From assembly GCF_042453785.1 (NCBI RefSeq), contig NC_091675.1, positions 2,120,501 to 2,184,500 of the forward strand: DNA of 64,000 bases, in the 5' to 3' direction. The notes below the pieces were generated by a model. The model did no database searches. It was not told where the DNA came from and worked only from the letters and a program-made list of their open reading frames with translations. The translations under genes were made by a program, and so were the position numbers. The first letter of the stretch is position 1, and every line of letters starts with the position of its first letter. This stretch comes from Malus domestica. Its lineage: Eukaryota; Streptophyta; Magnoliopsida; Rosales; Rosaceae. Positions 45,195 through 57,188 of the stretch are shown piece after piece.

Positions 45195-46239
45195 AAGGTT
45201 CTAAAAGACGCTAAGGCGTTGGTCAGGCGGTGGGCTGGGGCCTAACGCCTAGACGGAGTAGGTAGATTTAAGTCTGCAAATTTAGCCTGTTTGGTATCCT
45301 ATTTGAATTTTTTTTTATCATTTTTCAAAATATTTCTTAAGAACATTTCTTGAAAACAATTTTCCTTAAGACTAAAAAATGTGATTGGTTTGCGATTTAA
45401 AAATTTTAAATCTTACGACTTAAACTAGACAAAAATATCTAAAAAGAAGGGTTCGCAAGAGAGGGAGAAAGAGGAGAGAGGAGGAAAGAAAGTAAGAGAT
45501 GATTGAAGAAAAGAGAAAGAAGGGAGATGATCGGACGAGATAGAGAGAAAGAAGAGTGAGAGAAAGAATCGAAAGAATGAAGAGAGCAGATTGAAGGAGA
45601 GACGAAAAAGGTAAAAAATAAAAGAGGAAAAAGAAAGAAGAAAAAAGAGAGAGATATATAGATTTGCAGTGAGAGGGGAGGAGGGAGAGAAAAGAAATGA
45701 GTGAGTTTAAGTTTAAAAACTCTAAAAACTCACTTTTTATGTTTTTTGAAAATAGACTATATTTTTTGGTAGTCTTGAGTTCAATTTTTGAAAATAGTTC
45801 TACCAAACAAGTTTTTAAGGCCTAAAACTTGAAAATTGTTTTTGAGTTTAAAAAGTTGGATTCAAGTAAAGTACCAAACATGCCCTTATATTTCGTGTAA
45901 ATATATGTATGTGTATACTTAAAATATATATAATTACATCATACACTACCAAATAAAATGACATATATATTATGAAGTATTGGAACATAAAGAAAGCATG
46001 GGGAACAATCATATGATGTGTGTTCATTTAAATATTTAACAAGTATTTTACAATTTATTAAAAAAATAAAATACAAAATGAAAGTTATATATTTCCTGCC
46101 TAATTGAGTCGCAACCTAGAAGGTCTAAGCGGGCGCCTTAGCAAGTCTAAGCGTCATTTCTTAATTTTTAAACACCTAGGCATTAATTATGACATTGGCC
46201 AGCTGCCTAGCGCCTAAGCGGGAATTTTTAGAACAATGC
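45195..46239. mobile_element. Non-autonomous hAT-like element with nested MITE
   Basis: The ends aaggttctaaaagacgctaa and, inward from the right, gcattgttctaaaaattccc share TTCTAAAA. Both arms have ggcg/cgcc-rich subterminal repeats. The flanks ctatacac and ctatacag match at 7 of 8 bases. Another element (45295-45885) sits inside. Confidence 0.65.
45295..45885. mobile_element. PIF/Harbinger-type MITE nested in the hAT-like element
   Basis: Inverted ends gcctgtttggta and gggcatgtttggta (read inward), with TTA on both sides (45292-45294 and 45886-45888). The interior (45440-45700) is a purine-rich GAGA/AGAAAG stretch on the plus strand, which explains the Ser/Leu-rich reverse-strand ORF there. 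Confidence 0.65.
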
Positions 46240-47093
46240 CTATACAGATAAATTTGGGACCCAACTTCTAGAATGGTAGACTACCTTAAAGAAGTACCAG
46301 TTGGTTTCTTTTAAAAAAAAAAAGAAAGTTGAGGAGTGTTTAATTTGGCAACTTAAGTGATACAATTCCTCTAATTATTATTCGGCAGAAGTGGACCACT
46401 ATGACTTTTTAATCAACATTAAAAATGTGAGATAGTTGAAGCAAGTGAATAAGTACGTTAAAGTAGCAACCCAAGCGCGTGATTCTTGAAATTAAATTAA
46501 TTTAACCTAGCAACTTGGCACGCTCATCATATACGTCAATGGATTCCACAAACTATTTAGACTAAACTAGATTAAGTTCACGGATGCTTCTTATTAACAT
46601 GATCGAAAGAAAAATAATATTAGGGCCATTGTTTTAGTTTTACTTTTCCCATCATCTCTTAACAAGATAAGGTTGTCTGATTAGAGTAATTCTCATATGG
46701 AGGGAGATCACGTAGAAGTCAAACAGTCTTCTTTATATTTATAAGAGAACGGATGCTTCAACAATCAAACATAGTATGCCTGAGCTGGTTGAAGATTGGG
46801 TAAGGTTCCGTGCCAAAGGAATGAATCTTCATAAAGAAGGCATAATGGAATGGATGTGTAGAGGTCTTTCTTTTCTTTATCCGTTAGAAGCCCCACTCTG
46901 ATTGATGCTATAATGTAAAAGGTGGGAAATTACAAATTTTGATACTAGAGAGTGACCATCAAACAAGACTAAAATACAAGAACTATTTTTTTTTTATGCA
47001 AGATGTCTTATGAATGACGTGGTGCCTTATGAATGATGTGATTGACATGCCTACTCAAAATTTTCTCATCGCTCTTTTTGGGCCTAATTCTTT
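46240..47093. other. Spacer, no gene seen
   Basis: AT-rich with no clear repeats or coding sequence. Confidence 0.5.
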
Positions 47094-47315
47094 GAACCAG
47101 GATCCTCTCCTGAGCAATTCCCTAGGGATCCTGCAATCTTGTCCGTTCATCGTATATCGTGCGATCAGAAATCATTTAAAATTTAAATTTTAAAATTCAA
47201 ATATGAATAGTACCTAACAAAACTGATCGTACGATATAAAATGAACGGACAAAATTGAAGGATCCTTAGGATCCCTAAGATCCCTAGGGAATTGCTCAAG
47301 AGAGGATCCTGGTTC
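47094..47315. mobile_element. Foldback MITE
   Basis: Inverted arms gaaccaggatcctctcctga and its near complement (agagaggatcctggttc), continuing through gcaattccctaggga and gtccgttcat. 222 bp, no coding. Confidence 0.75.
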
Positions 47316-47475
47316 TAATTTTTTGTTCACCCTAGCTAAGTGATTCTTGGCCTTGAACAGAACAAAATAAAAAGCCGAAGAAGAACAAACCCTAATATTT
47401 TGGGGCAAGTTATGTGGGCCGGAACGGAGAGCTTAACTAAAATTTCTTTGGTAATCATATAAAAAGGCTAAAAAG

Positions 47476-47948
47476 CAGGGCCAATCCTAAGTATTTAGGA
47501 GCCTATGCAAAACTTAGATGGATGTTCTTTATTTTTTTTAATGCTATATTTTTTTATATTATGTTTTTCAAAATTTTTCATCTATTAAACTAAAATATTA
47601 CAAGTTACTGCAACAAAAATGAGTTGTTTGATCGGCCATGTGTTTTTCCTTACCTTCAAAGATCCTGAGTTCGATACATGTTGGATGCGTTTTTGTTATC
47701 TCCTTTTTAAGTTTACAAATTTGCAAAAACTTAAAATAGCAAAACAATTTCACAAGGATTCGAACCTAGCACATGGGCTATAAGGAAAAAAGGCTAAACC
47801 GCTAGCACTAGAATCACACATAAGATTGTGTTTTGCATCTAATCTATTTTATATGCATCTGTATAAATGTAATGAAAATTTGAGGAGCCCTTCTGAATCG
47901 GGGCCCCTGTGCGGTGGCACCTGTTGCACACCCTTAGGGCCGGCTCTG
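47476..47948. mobile_element. Short non-autonomous hAT-like element
   Basis: The left end cagggccaatcctaag and the right end, read inward, cagagccggccctaaggg are imperfect inverted repeats. The flanking 8-mers ctaaaaag (47468-47475) and ttaaaaag (47949-47956) match at 7 of 8. 473 bp, no coding. Confidence 0.65.
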
Positions 47949-48179
47949 TTAAAAAGTAAAAACTCACCTAAACAGTCAATTGTTTTGTAACAGATAAATT
48001 CAAATCTCCCCATAAATTAAAGTCTACGTGCAAACCGAGATTATAAACAGTACAAAACTACAAAATAACAACGTACGTATTTGGTGCAGAAGAAATGAAT
48101 CAAAACCCTAGACTAGTACTGACATATTTCACAGACGCGAGCGAAGTCGTATATTTTTGGGCGGCTAAGATCTAATAAA

Positions 48180-48497
48180 TCAAGGAGAAGCAAAGGCATC
48201 ATCGACCCACTTGTTTTCTTGAACTGAGGGAGAGGAGGGCGAGCTGAGGAGGGCTTGGAGAGCGGCTCGCACTCTGTTCACTCGCTTACGCTGGCGGATG
48301 CGCCGCAAGACGACTTCTTTGTCTAGGGGTTGGGAGGTGTGAGTGGGTTTTATATGCACATGGCTGCTCACGTAGTTATGCTCATAAGTTTCAGCAGGTT
48401 CTTTTTGTTCTTCCTTCAAACCGATGCCGGTGATGTTCACAGTTTGTGACACGGAGTATTTCGGGTTAGAAAGCAGAGAGGAGGAGGAAGAAGACAT
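48180..48497 (-). CDS. Small plant protein of unknown function, 105 residues
   Basis: A single ORF starting MSSSSSSLLSNPKYSVSQ. No family name recognised. The C-terminal half is a basic helix, DKEVVLRRIRQRKRVNRVRA, followed by a Ser/Pro linker and a short acidic end (NKWVDDAFASP). This block looks like a conserved small plant protein; the basic patch could serve nuclear entry or nucleic-acid binding, but that is guesswork. Composition (Ser-rich start, charged ordered middle) and isolation in an AT-rich region favour real coding over chance. No signal peptide or membrane segment. A purine-rich stretch upstream (48600-48680) may be its promoter or leader. Confidence 0.55.
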   Translation of the reverse strand: MSSSSSSLLSNPKYSVSQTVNITGIGLKEEQKEPAETYEHNYVSSHVHIKPTHTSQPLDKEVVLRRIRQRKRVNRVRAALQALLSSPSSPSVQENKWVDDAFASP

Positions 48498-51400
48498 TGT
48501 TTGGCTAAGTGAGAAGTTAAAAGTGGAAAGGACGAACGGAAGATGGGATTTAAGAGTGAGTGAGATAATTTCTCAAATCAGATAATATCTATATACAGAG
48601 AAAGAGACACACAGCAGAGTTTCAGAGGACATCAAGGATGTAGGTTGCAGGGAACATCAGAGTTTCAGAGACACACAGCACACCCAAATCCATGGTTTCT
48701 GACAGGGTCGGTTACTGTCTTTTTCAACTAAAAATTTGAGGAACATGGTGCAACAAATGCTACCATATATCTTAAACCCAAGTGATACAGTAAGTCACAT
48801 ATCATGTAAGAATAAATGAATAGCAACACAAAGCATCTTCAATTTTTAATGGGACATGGTTAGTGGGTTCCGTCAATCTCTGATCGCTTTTTTGGAAGGA
48901 TTCGATTCTGCTTTTGTTTTGGATTTATCTATATATGTTGGATTTGATTATTTCCGTCATATCAAATCTGTATGTTTTTGTTATAAAAAAAATTAGTGTT
49001 CATTACACTCCAAAATAGTCACTTTAGTACTCGTTCGTTCTTTATTTTTCAAAAATGTGAATGACGAAATTTTCAAGTGCATGTAACAACTCTGTTAGGC
49101 CCCGTGTTGTGTATCAGATTGGTTTGTAGTGCACAAACTATTATTTTCAAGGTATAGTGAGAACTAAGTTAAAAAAAAAAAAAAAAAACTTTCTAATTTG
49201 GAAGTAGTAGATGAATTTGTCAAAATTTCTAGAGAAATGCAAAATGGTCCACTAATGATATTATCTTCAACTTAATCACCTGCTAGTCCATCAACAATGA
49301 AATTTTATTTTAAAATGCCTTAATGAAATTATGAGCGAAACCAAATAATTATTGTAAATTGTTTTATCAAGCTCACGATTTGTGATTTCCAACAAAATTA
49401 ATCGACTGTTCTATTTCAATCCCTTCAAAATGAAAAATTATTAAACTTTCTCATCTTTTAATCCTGTCTAATAATACCACATCTAAAAGACCAACTTTTC
49501 AGTGACTTTAGAAGGATATTAGATTGAAGTGAAGTGGCCCAACATTTAATATAACATGGATCACAGATAGGCCCATTATTTATTCCTAAATATTCTAGGA
49601 AACTAATGGATGTTCGGCTTTTGCAGTAATCCTTATACATGCAAGGTTTTGGGAAAAGGAAGGGGAAAACATGTTACATGCACAAACTACAAAGTGATAC
49701 CAAACTAGGGTTTAGGAATAAGTACGAACTACGAAATTAAGTTGTTTTCGATTCCCACATAGCCGCTATCTAGAGAAATAACCTAAAGGAAAAATATCCA
49801 GGCCATTGGCTTGGGTTGACGACAATCTTTCTTAAGTCTCTTCTTTCTATTTTGTTTCTTTTTTGGTTGTAATCACTCCATCGTTGTTGTGACAAGAGTT
49901 TTCGTGATTGTGCTCGTTCTCTCACTTTATCGAGGAGAGCTTATGTGATGTCTATGGCTTATGAATCAAGTTCAGATCTTTAGGCAACGACTATTATACA
50001 TAGTTAAGATTGGTTTTTGTTTTTCTTTTCTTTGTGTGTATGAAAAAGGACTATGAGGAAGAAGTAGGGCATTTGTTGGAAGTGACTCATAGCAGTGCTT
50101 CTTTGCTGACAATTGCAAGACTATCAAAGGTGGTGTAGTCTTTTCCTCATGCTGCTATTATGGTGGTTTTACGACTCACAATGTTGTTATCTTTCCTGTT
50201 GGTTAGATATCGGTCTCCGTGGTGGTTGGGGAATTTTATTTTTGCATGATGAGTTAATTTGTAATTGTGAATTTGTGTGGTTTTTGTTTTTGCATGTGTG
50301 ACCTTTTGGTTATATTCGACATGCTTGTCCTGTATACATTCTTGATGGTTCTTAATAAATTCTTATTACCTTAAAAAAAATTACGTTGGTTTCATACCAA
50401 ACTAATGGATCTTTCCAATTGAGTATTGATGAAACTTACAGAAAATAATTATTTGACATTTACCGTAAAATTCTTTTAAGACGGCTACATGCCCATACGT
50501 ATGTGGTTCTTTGGGATCCATGATTACGAAGGTGATTAGTTCCAGTTAGAGTATAAGAAACATGGCTAAACCATATTAGAGCATTATGAGTTCTTAAATA
50601 TGGAAAATCAATTACGTACATGCATGTCGTACATGGGAAAAGAGAAGAGAAGAAAAAACCTTTGTTTCTGTACTCTGATCATGTGATGGTGATAAAGTTT
50701 CATCACATATCCTCATTTTTTGGAAATGTTCTTTTTGACGGTGAATCTAAAACGTGGGTTTGGGACATATAAAGAGAGAAAATTCAAACCCAAGAGCTCG
50801 ATATAAGAGAAAATATTCTTAATTAACTGAGCTTGTTGTTAAACGATTTAATCAGAATTAGTGAGAAGTTTCATAACTAGTGCCTTAGAAGGACAAGTGT
50901 CGATGTGCAGCTGAGCACTTCAAAGAAATTGATTATTTTATACAATATAAAAATGCTCACATTAATACATTGTAGACAAATGATTAACGCCAACAATCTT
51001 GTTCATTGGTGGGTAGAAATAAGTAGGCTAGGTACAATGAAAGAGAAGAAAAAAAAAAGTGTTGTTTCGTATACGTGCATCCCACTACCACAAAGAGTTA
51101 GAACAATAACAAAATCAAAAAGCATAACATATAAGGAAAATGCTATTCACATATTAATTTTTATTTTTTATATATTTTATTAATTTTTTATCATTGATAT
51201 TCTTCAATTCATTTCAACCGATGGTCGAGAAATTGAGAGAGGTTTATGAGAAACAAAAATAGATGTGTGGATAGTACTATCTGATGTAAAATCAACTTGA
51301 AAATTACAATGCATGCAGTGTGTTATAAGTAAAATCACACAATTTACTTAGCTCTCACTTGTGCTAGAGAAAATTGTAAAATATTAGAATCAATCGCGAA

Positions 51401-53361
51401 CGCATGTATTATTTGATTGTGAACCAATATTCGTTATTCAAATTTGAAAATATGTTGAAGTTGGCTAAATCACATAATTTCACTTGCACCACACCACATT
51501 GACGACAATGTAGGCAATGCCATGTACCTTATACACTATACACCATGTTTTATAGCATCATGCTTGTAAGGAAGTTGCAAATACGTGGCCTCCCAACATA
51601 TTGCTCAGTAAACGGTCCTAGGGTTTGCATATATACTATATAGCGCATGCTTGAATTCCAAGTCCCCCAATAATTCAAAACCAGTAACCCAAACCACAGA
51701 ATTTCAGAAAGTGACAGAAAAACCGAAACCGTATACGTGGCATATGGGAAGGAGACCCCTTCTCCTTCGTACTTGGTCTCACACGTGTTACAGTATGAAT
51801 GGCCGTGCCATACGTATAATGAAAGATCTGCATCATGTTATTACTGATCAATCCACATTTGCAGTTTCAACCTTTTTTGGTCGGGTCAAATCACTTTCTC
51901 TTCTGGGTAAGAACCGGTTTCTATGAATTCGTAAGCGACTAACGGCCTCAAACGGAAAGCAACGGTCTTTGCCAAAACCTAACAAATTAGTAAATTACCA
52001 GCTTCCATTACAATTTCTTTTCGAAAGGTTTCTTGGCCGTTTGCCATCATCAGAAAACTAGGGTTTCTTCGGACCTTCACGTACAAACAAGGAACTAGGG
52101 TTTTTTCATTAACTAATCATCTTGTCGTCATGTTCCACTTGATTTTATAGTGGTAACATAAAATGCTACTTTTCTCCACCATTTCTTGTCTTGCCAAGAA
52201 ATTTCAACGAAGGAGCAAGGACGACGTCGTCGCATATCGAATGACACACACTTGAACCATATGGAAGGCTATGGTTAATGGCTTCTTGTTTTTTTGTGGT
52301 TTACCCTATTCTTTATGGTGATCAGCAGCTCCTCTGATTTATTATCCTATAGTTTTGGGACAAAAGAAAGAAAAGTATTCGATTCGATCTGTACATTTCA
52401 AACCAATTTCCTTGTTATTTTTAAGATTTTATAAGATGAGTTTTAACGCCCTAACAATTGGGGCAATTGGCTGAGACGTTATCACCAATAGAGATGATTA
52501 AAGATCCAAAGGCCAAAAAATGACCATAAGATGTTAAAAACCCGTCTCCAACAAGCAGGCTAAATCCTAATCTGCACCGGGCTAAATCCTTGTCAGCGGA
52601 CTAAAGGCCATCATGCTTGCCGGACATAGCAAGCCCGGTAGCCCAGGGGTAATTTTTTTGGGCTCCACTTTTATTTTGCCGTCTCTCTCTTCTTTTTTTT
52701 TCAATTTTCTTCCTTGTCTCTCTTTGGCTCGTTCTCTCTACTCTTCCCAGTTCTTTCTCTTGGACGTTCCTTCAGTAAAATACAGAAGCAAGGGATTCAT
52801 TTGAATTCAATTGAGTTTTGGAAACTTGGTTGATTTATTTGGCGTGGAAATATTTGGGCATTTGGTATGCCAGGCTGAAGAAAGAAGAAAGACAGGTTCT
52901 TCAGTCGGCTTTATGAAGAAAATGATGTTTTTCCCCTCTGGTTGGGGTATTATTTTCATTTTATCTAAAGTTTCACCAATACAACTAAAGAACAAATTTA
53001 AAGTTGATAATTATTAAGGAATTAGGTGGGTTTTTTTTTAATTTTTAATTTTAACAAATGATAGATATACACTAAGGGGGTGAGGGAGTGAGCTAAGCAT
53101 CACAATGAGCGAGTCATAATAATGTGGTTCAAATTTACTTTTGAAGAGAATCAAACCTAAAACCTTGGATTGAAAATGATATATAAATATGGTTTGATAC
53201 TGTTGATTAAAAAAATAACTTATTGTAGGGCTATAAATATGGACAGAGCTATATTTAGCCCCTTAGGTTAAGATGACTTTTAAAGGTTCCTAATGAGATT
53301 CGTTTACTCTATATATACATGCCCTTTATGCAAATGGATCCTCGTTTTTTTTCAAAAAATG
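48498..53361. other. Long AT-rich spacer without recognised genes
   Basis: Nearly 5 kb with only short, family-less ORFs. An imperfect hairpin at 51135-51290 (gctattcacatatta, with agatgtgtggatagtac) may be a MITE. The stretch 52545-52680 is GC-richer and has duplicated ggctaaatcct phrases. No protein gene or RNA gene could be supported. Confidence 0.45.
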
Positions 53362-53674
53362 AGAATTAGGTGTGGGATTCACTCCATATCGAACTTCAAT
53401 GATCCAAACCGTCTATTTTGTAAGTCTTGATTCATAGATCATCCTTGCAAAAATTCAATTCAATCTGAAACCATTTGCCTATTTAATTATTAAGATAAAA
53501 TTTTATTGTTTCTTATATAATAAAGTATTCGTTAATTTCTTTTAACCTAATTATATGTCTTAAACATTTCCGATTTGGCTGATATTATGTAAAGATGATC
53601 TATGAGGTGTAACTTGAAAAATAGACGGTTCGGATCGTTAAAGTTTGATGTAGTGTGAACCCCATAACTAAGCC
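53362..53674. mobile_element. Foldback MITE, copy 2 of the 42.6-kb family
   Basis: The left arm gagaattaggtgtgggattc and right arm gaaccccataactaagcc are inverted. The arms contain gatccaaaccgtctatttt and its complement, as in the copy at 42629-42882. The middle is longer (313 bp in total). Confidence 0.65.
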
Positions 53675-54704
53675 TATTTTTATAAAAAAAAAAAAATAGA
53701 GATCCCTTCCCTTAAAGATTTCCTATATATATATATATATATATGATCAACAGTTAATGGATCCAAACTAAGCAATGACGTTTGAGTGCAACCAAGCTAG
53801 GAAATATTGCTTGGATGTGATAATTAGAAACGATATATTAATACGATACTTGTTCTTCCGACTTTACGGCACCATGAAACGATAAATTTTTGTTGATTGC
53901 TTGTAGTACTACCCAATGATGATCTTTCGATGAAAGTTAGTGTCGATTCTTTGTCGATATGCATCGTTCATGACAATCAGAACTGTCAATGGCTCAATAT
54001 TGTTGCGACAAATCGATCACTTTCATGAATGTGCCCTAACCTCGCATTTTGAAGTTTAATGGTGGACCAAGATGAAGCCTATTCCACAAGCTTGAGCTTG
54101 CCCTTTCCCTACATTCACATTTGTATAAGATTATTGGAGTGTGCATGTGTGCCCATGGTTTGGTTATATAGTATTGTGGTTCGTTAATGGAGATGATTTC
54201 TTTTAATTGGGTGTCAATGATTGATATTTGTTTATCTTTTTTACTAAAATAGCTAAAAAGGAAATCAGTTAGTGGTTTCGTCATTGTGGTTCATCTTTGG
54301 AGATTTGGAAAGACTCATAAAAACATTACAGTTTCTTCTTGACCACTATTGTGTGATTCACCATCGTCAGAAATAAAACCCAAAACGTGAAATACAAACC
54401 TGAAATTAGTCGTTAACGTCCATCGGTTACCCCCGCAGTGGTTGTTTAATTCTTTGATAGATATCATCATCATTCCAACTTCCAACTGCCTGCGGTTAGT
54501 GCATGCATTTTTTATTTATTTTAACTTTAAAGTAAAGGAAGTCCTTTTATATATCTACGTACGCTGACATTCTAGCAGCATATGCATGCTTGCCACCAAC
54601 AGTAAAATAGTATTGCACTTTTCATGGTCGGTGGCAAAAGTATAACATATTTGCAGTTTGAAGACGGTCTCTGGCATTTTCCGCCAAGAAATTATGATCA
54701 TATA
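53675..54704. other. Spacer, no gene seen
   Basis: AT-rich, with a (TA)n run near 53726-53744. No supported feature. Confidence 0.45.
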
Positions 54705-55306
54705 TGTTGGAACCCCAGTCCCACATCGGACAGAGGGAGAAGAGAATAGTGCTTTAAATAGAAATACCCCTCTCTAACTAACATCGAGGCCTTTTGTGAT
54801 AAAACCCCACACCTGAGGATTGTGCAGGTGGTTAAGTGGGGACAGTATCGGTGTTGTTAGAGTGGGCCCTCGGCCCGTCGACCTGAAAATTTCCACATGG
54901 TATCAGAGCCAGGAGGCGGGCCCGTACTGCCACGTGATTGGGTGGGTCCCCGTTGGCCCCGCGTGATTGTCCACGTAGGCCAAAGATGCCACGTGTTTGG
55001 GTGGGTCCCCATTGGCCCCGCGTGATTGGGTGAGTCCCGACATGGCTCCACGTGGTTGCCGATGTGTGGAAATTCACGTGTGACCCATAAGTGGGGTCTC
55101 ACGTGCGGGGGAGTGTTGGAACCCCAGTCCCACATCGGACAGAGGGAGAAGAGAATAGTGCTTTAAATAGAAATACCCCTCTCTAACTAACATCGAGGCC
55201 TTTTGTGATAAAACCCCACACCTGAGGATTGTGCAGGTGGTTAAGTGGGGACAGTATCGGTGTTGTTAGAGTGGGCCCTCGGCCCGTCGACCTGAAAATT
55301 TCCACA
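54705..55306 (+). mobile_element. TRIM retrotransposon, copy 1, complete
   Basis: A 602-bp miniature LTR element with two 193-bp LTRs (54705-54897 and 55114-55306) starting TGTTGGAACCCC and ending ATTTCCACA. The LTRs look identical by eye. TGGTATCAGAGCC directly after the left LTR is the initiator-Met tRNA primer site, and gtgcgggggag before the right LTR is the purine tract. The target duplication is ATATA (54700-54704 and 55307-55311). No coding capacity; it must use proteins from other elements. It looks whole and very young. Confidence 0.95.
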
Positions 55307-56263
55307 ATATATGAAGCAACTATTGCTTTTATCACATGTCTCAGTTAAAATGTCGTTACATATTTAAATATAACATGCAATGACCAACATCTGAGTGACA
55401 CGAAACCTTGGCTACATTTGATTGCCTACAAAAACATTACACTAGGGTCCTCAAAAAATTTTGTGACATTGAATCAGAATTTTAAAATGCTATAAAAGTC
55501 ATGAAGGGACCACGAAGTCCCAAGTTCATTCTGACTTTTTTTTTTCACGCAGAAAAAGTATTATGTTTTTAATTTTCAAAGTTTTTTCGGGTTTAGAGCC
55601 TCAATCGGATGTTTTTTGTTTATTTTCTTTCTAACGGGTTTGATTTGAGATTGGTAGGGTTCAAGCAATCTGTTGCTCATGAGTTTTGAGGAGAAAAAAA
55701 GTTATAAAGGTTTGGGGTTTAGGTTTAATAAAAATGATGATGAAGATGACATCATAGTAGATCCAAACGACGGTGGTATATTGCTCACTACACGACATCG
55801 TAATTTTTGTAAGATTAGAAGAGTATTTCACATTGAGACTTTTGGACCCCTTCTAGGCTAAAATCCTAAGTTCGCCATTAATTATATTCAATCAGGATCA
55901 AAAGAAGTCTATGCAAATTTCAAAAAGTGATGGATTTTGGTATAATTGGAGAGATCTCATAGTTTATTTTAAGCCTTAACATATTTAGTCTTTTCCTCTA
56001 AGATTTTAAGACAATTCAATCAAAATTCAAGTCTATTACAATTACAACTCCTAATTAACGCTTAGTTTATTATAATACCTAACTCATTATCTCTACCCTA
56101 GTTTTTTTTCCTTTTTCAAGGGCGGTGCCTTTTCTAATCTATACATGTTTTCTTCCTTTGGCAAGGGAAGGATGGTAATTAAAGGACGGTGTGTGCTTAA
56201 TTATGCTTAATTATGAAAAATTTATGTATCTTAAACAACCATTTTACATTGGATTTAGACCAT
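55307..56263. other. Spacer, no gene seen
   Basis: Contains a 62-codon ORF at 55673-55861 without family features. No other structure. Confidence 0.4.
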
Positions 56264-56431
56264 GAGAAATGCTAAGGAGACTCTCTCAACATAGGACTCT
56301 TCATGGACTCTCTGTCACCTCACAGTTTAATGTTAATTCCTATGCCAACATTATAAAATATTGTGCTAAAACATGTGATGACAGAAAGTTCATCAAGAGT
56401 CCCACTTTTGAGAGTCTCCTTATCATTTCTC
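56264..56431. mobile_element. Foldback MITE
   Basis: Inverted ends gagaaatgctaaggagactc and gagaaatgataaggagactc (read inward), pairing on through gactctc and the tgatgaactttctgtcatc region. 168 bp. Confidence 0.75.
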
Positions 56432-56470
56432 TTTAGGCCATTCAATAAAAGTGCACTATAATATATGGAT

Positions 56471-56647
56471 GTTTTTTTTGCTCACCATCCTAAATGGTGG
56501 TAATATTCACCATCCTAAATCGGCTAAGTTTCAATTTTGAAATTTAAGTTTATCCACCACGCAGATCTCAAAATTTAACTCATACAACGATAATAAATAG
56601 GAAGATGAACATCACCATCACTTGAGGGTGGTGAACATAAAAATTCC
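56471..56647. mobile_element. Foldback MITE related to the one at 23.3 kb
   Basis: The left arm gctcaccatcctaaatggtg and the right arm caccctcaagtgatggtgat are inverted partners. It shares gctcacca and the aattttgaaattt/atctcaaaattt core with the 23329-23517 element. Confidence 0.55.
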
Positions 56648-56902
56648 CATAATATATAAGTGAAAAAAACCCTAAAACGCCAAGAAAAAGCACCCAAATA
56701 TAGTAAATATACAGATACCACCCAAGTACAACCCCAACCCCAACCGTATAATCATCACAGCCAATCCCAATTACCAAACACACACACTTACTTGCTATTC
56801 TGAGCGTCCGACCCGGATTCTCCGGGACCCGAAAACCCTTCGTCACGCAAGACCTACGTATCCACCCCACACGTGTCAAAATCACAACGGTCCTGAAATC
56901 CC

Positions 56903-56919
56903 TATTTATATTTATATAG
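56903..56919 (+). promoter_or_regulatory. TATA region of the WD40 gene
   Basis: tatttatatttatatag lies about 270 bp upstream of the ATG at 57189 and is followed by a CT-rich leader. It is a plausible core promoter. Confidence 0.45.
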
Positions 56920-57188
56920 TCCGCCGGTCTCATCTCCCGCCTTCTGTTGTTCATTTCGTAAATTCCCTACATTCTTTAAGCAGTTGGCCACCTCTCTCCA
57001 TTTTCTCCTCCCACCATTAATTAACAACCACATCCTTCTAAAATCACATCTTAAAATCTTCATAATCTTTTCGTTTAGCTTGATTTAAATTCCATTTTAT
57101 TATTAATCAGTTTCGCGGATGCGAGTGATTAAAATTGAGAAAACAATTGAGTTTGAATAAAATTTCCCTTCAAGTGAATCACGGCGGG

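Noticed and set aside
45420-45806. 128-codon minus-strand Ser/Leu/Phe-rich ORF
   Set aside because: Translation of a purine-rich low-complexity stretch inside a MITE.
54857-55135. 92-codon ORF in TRIM copy 1 (same in copy 2 at 57569-57847)
   Set aside because: The identical ORFs only reflect identical TRIM copies; they cross the LTR border, and TRIMs are non-coding.
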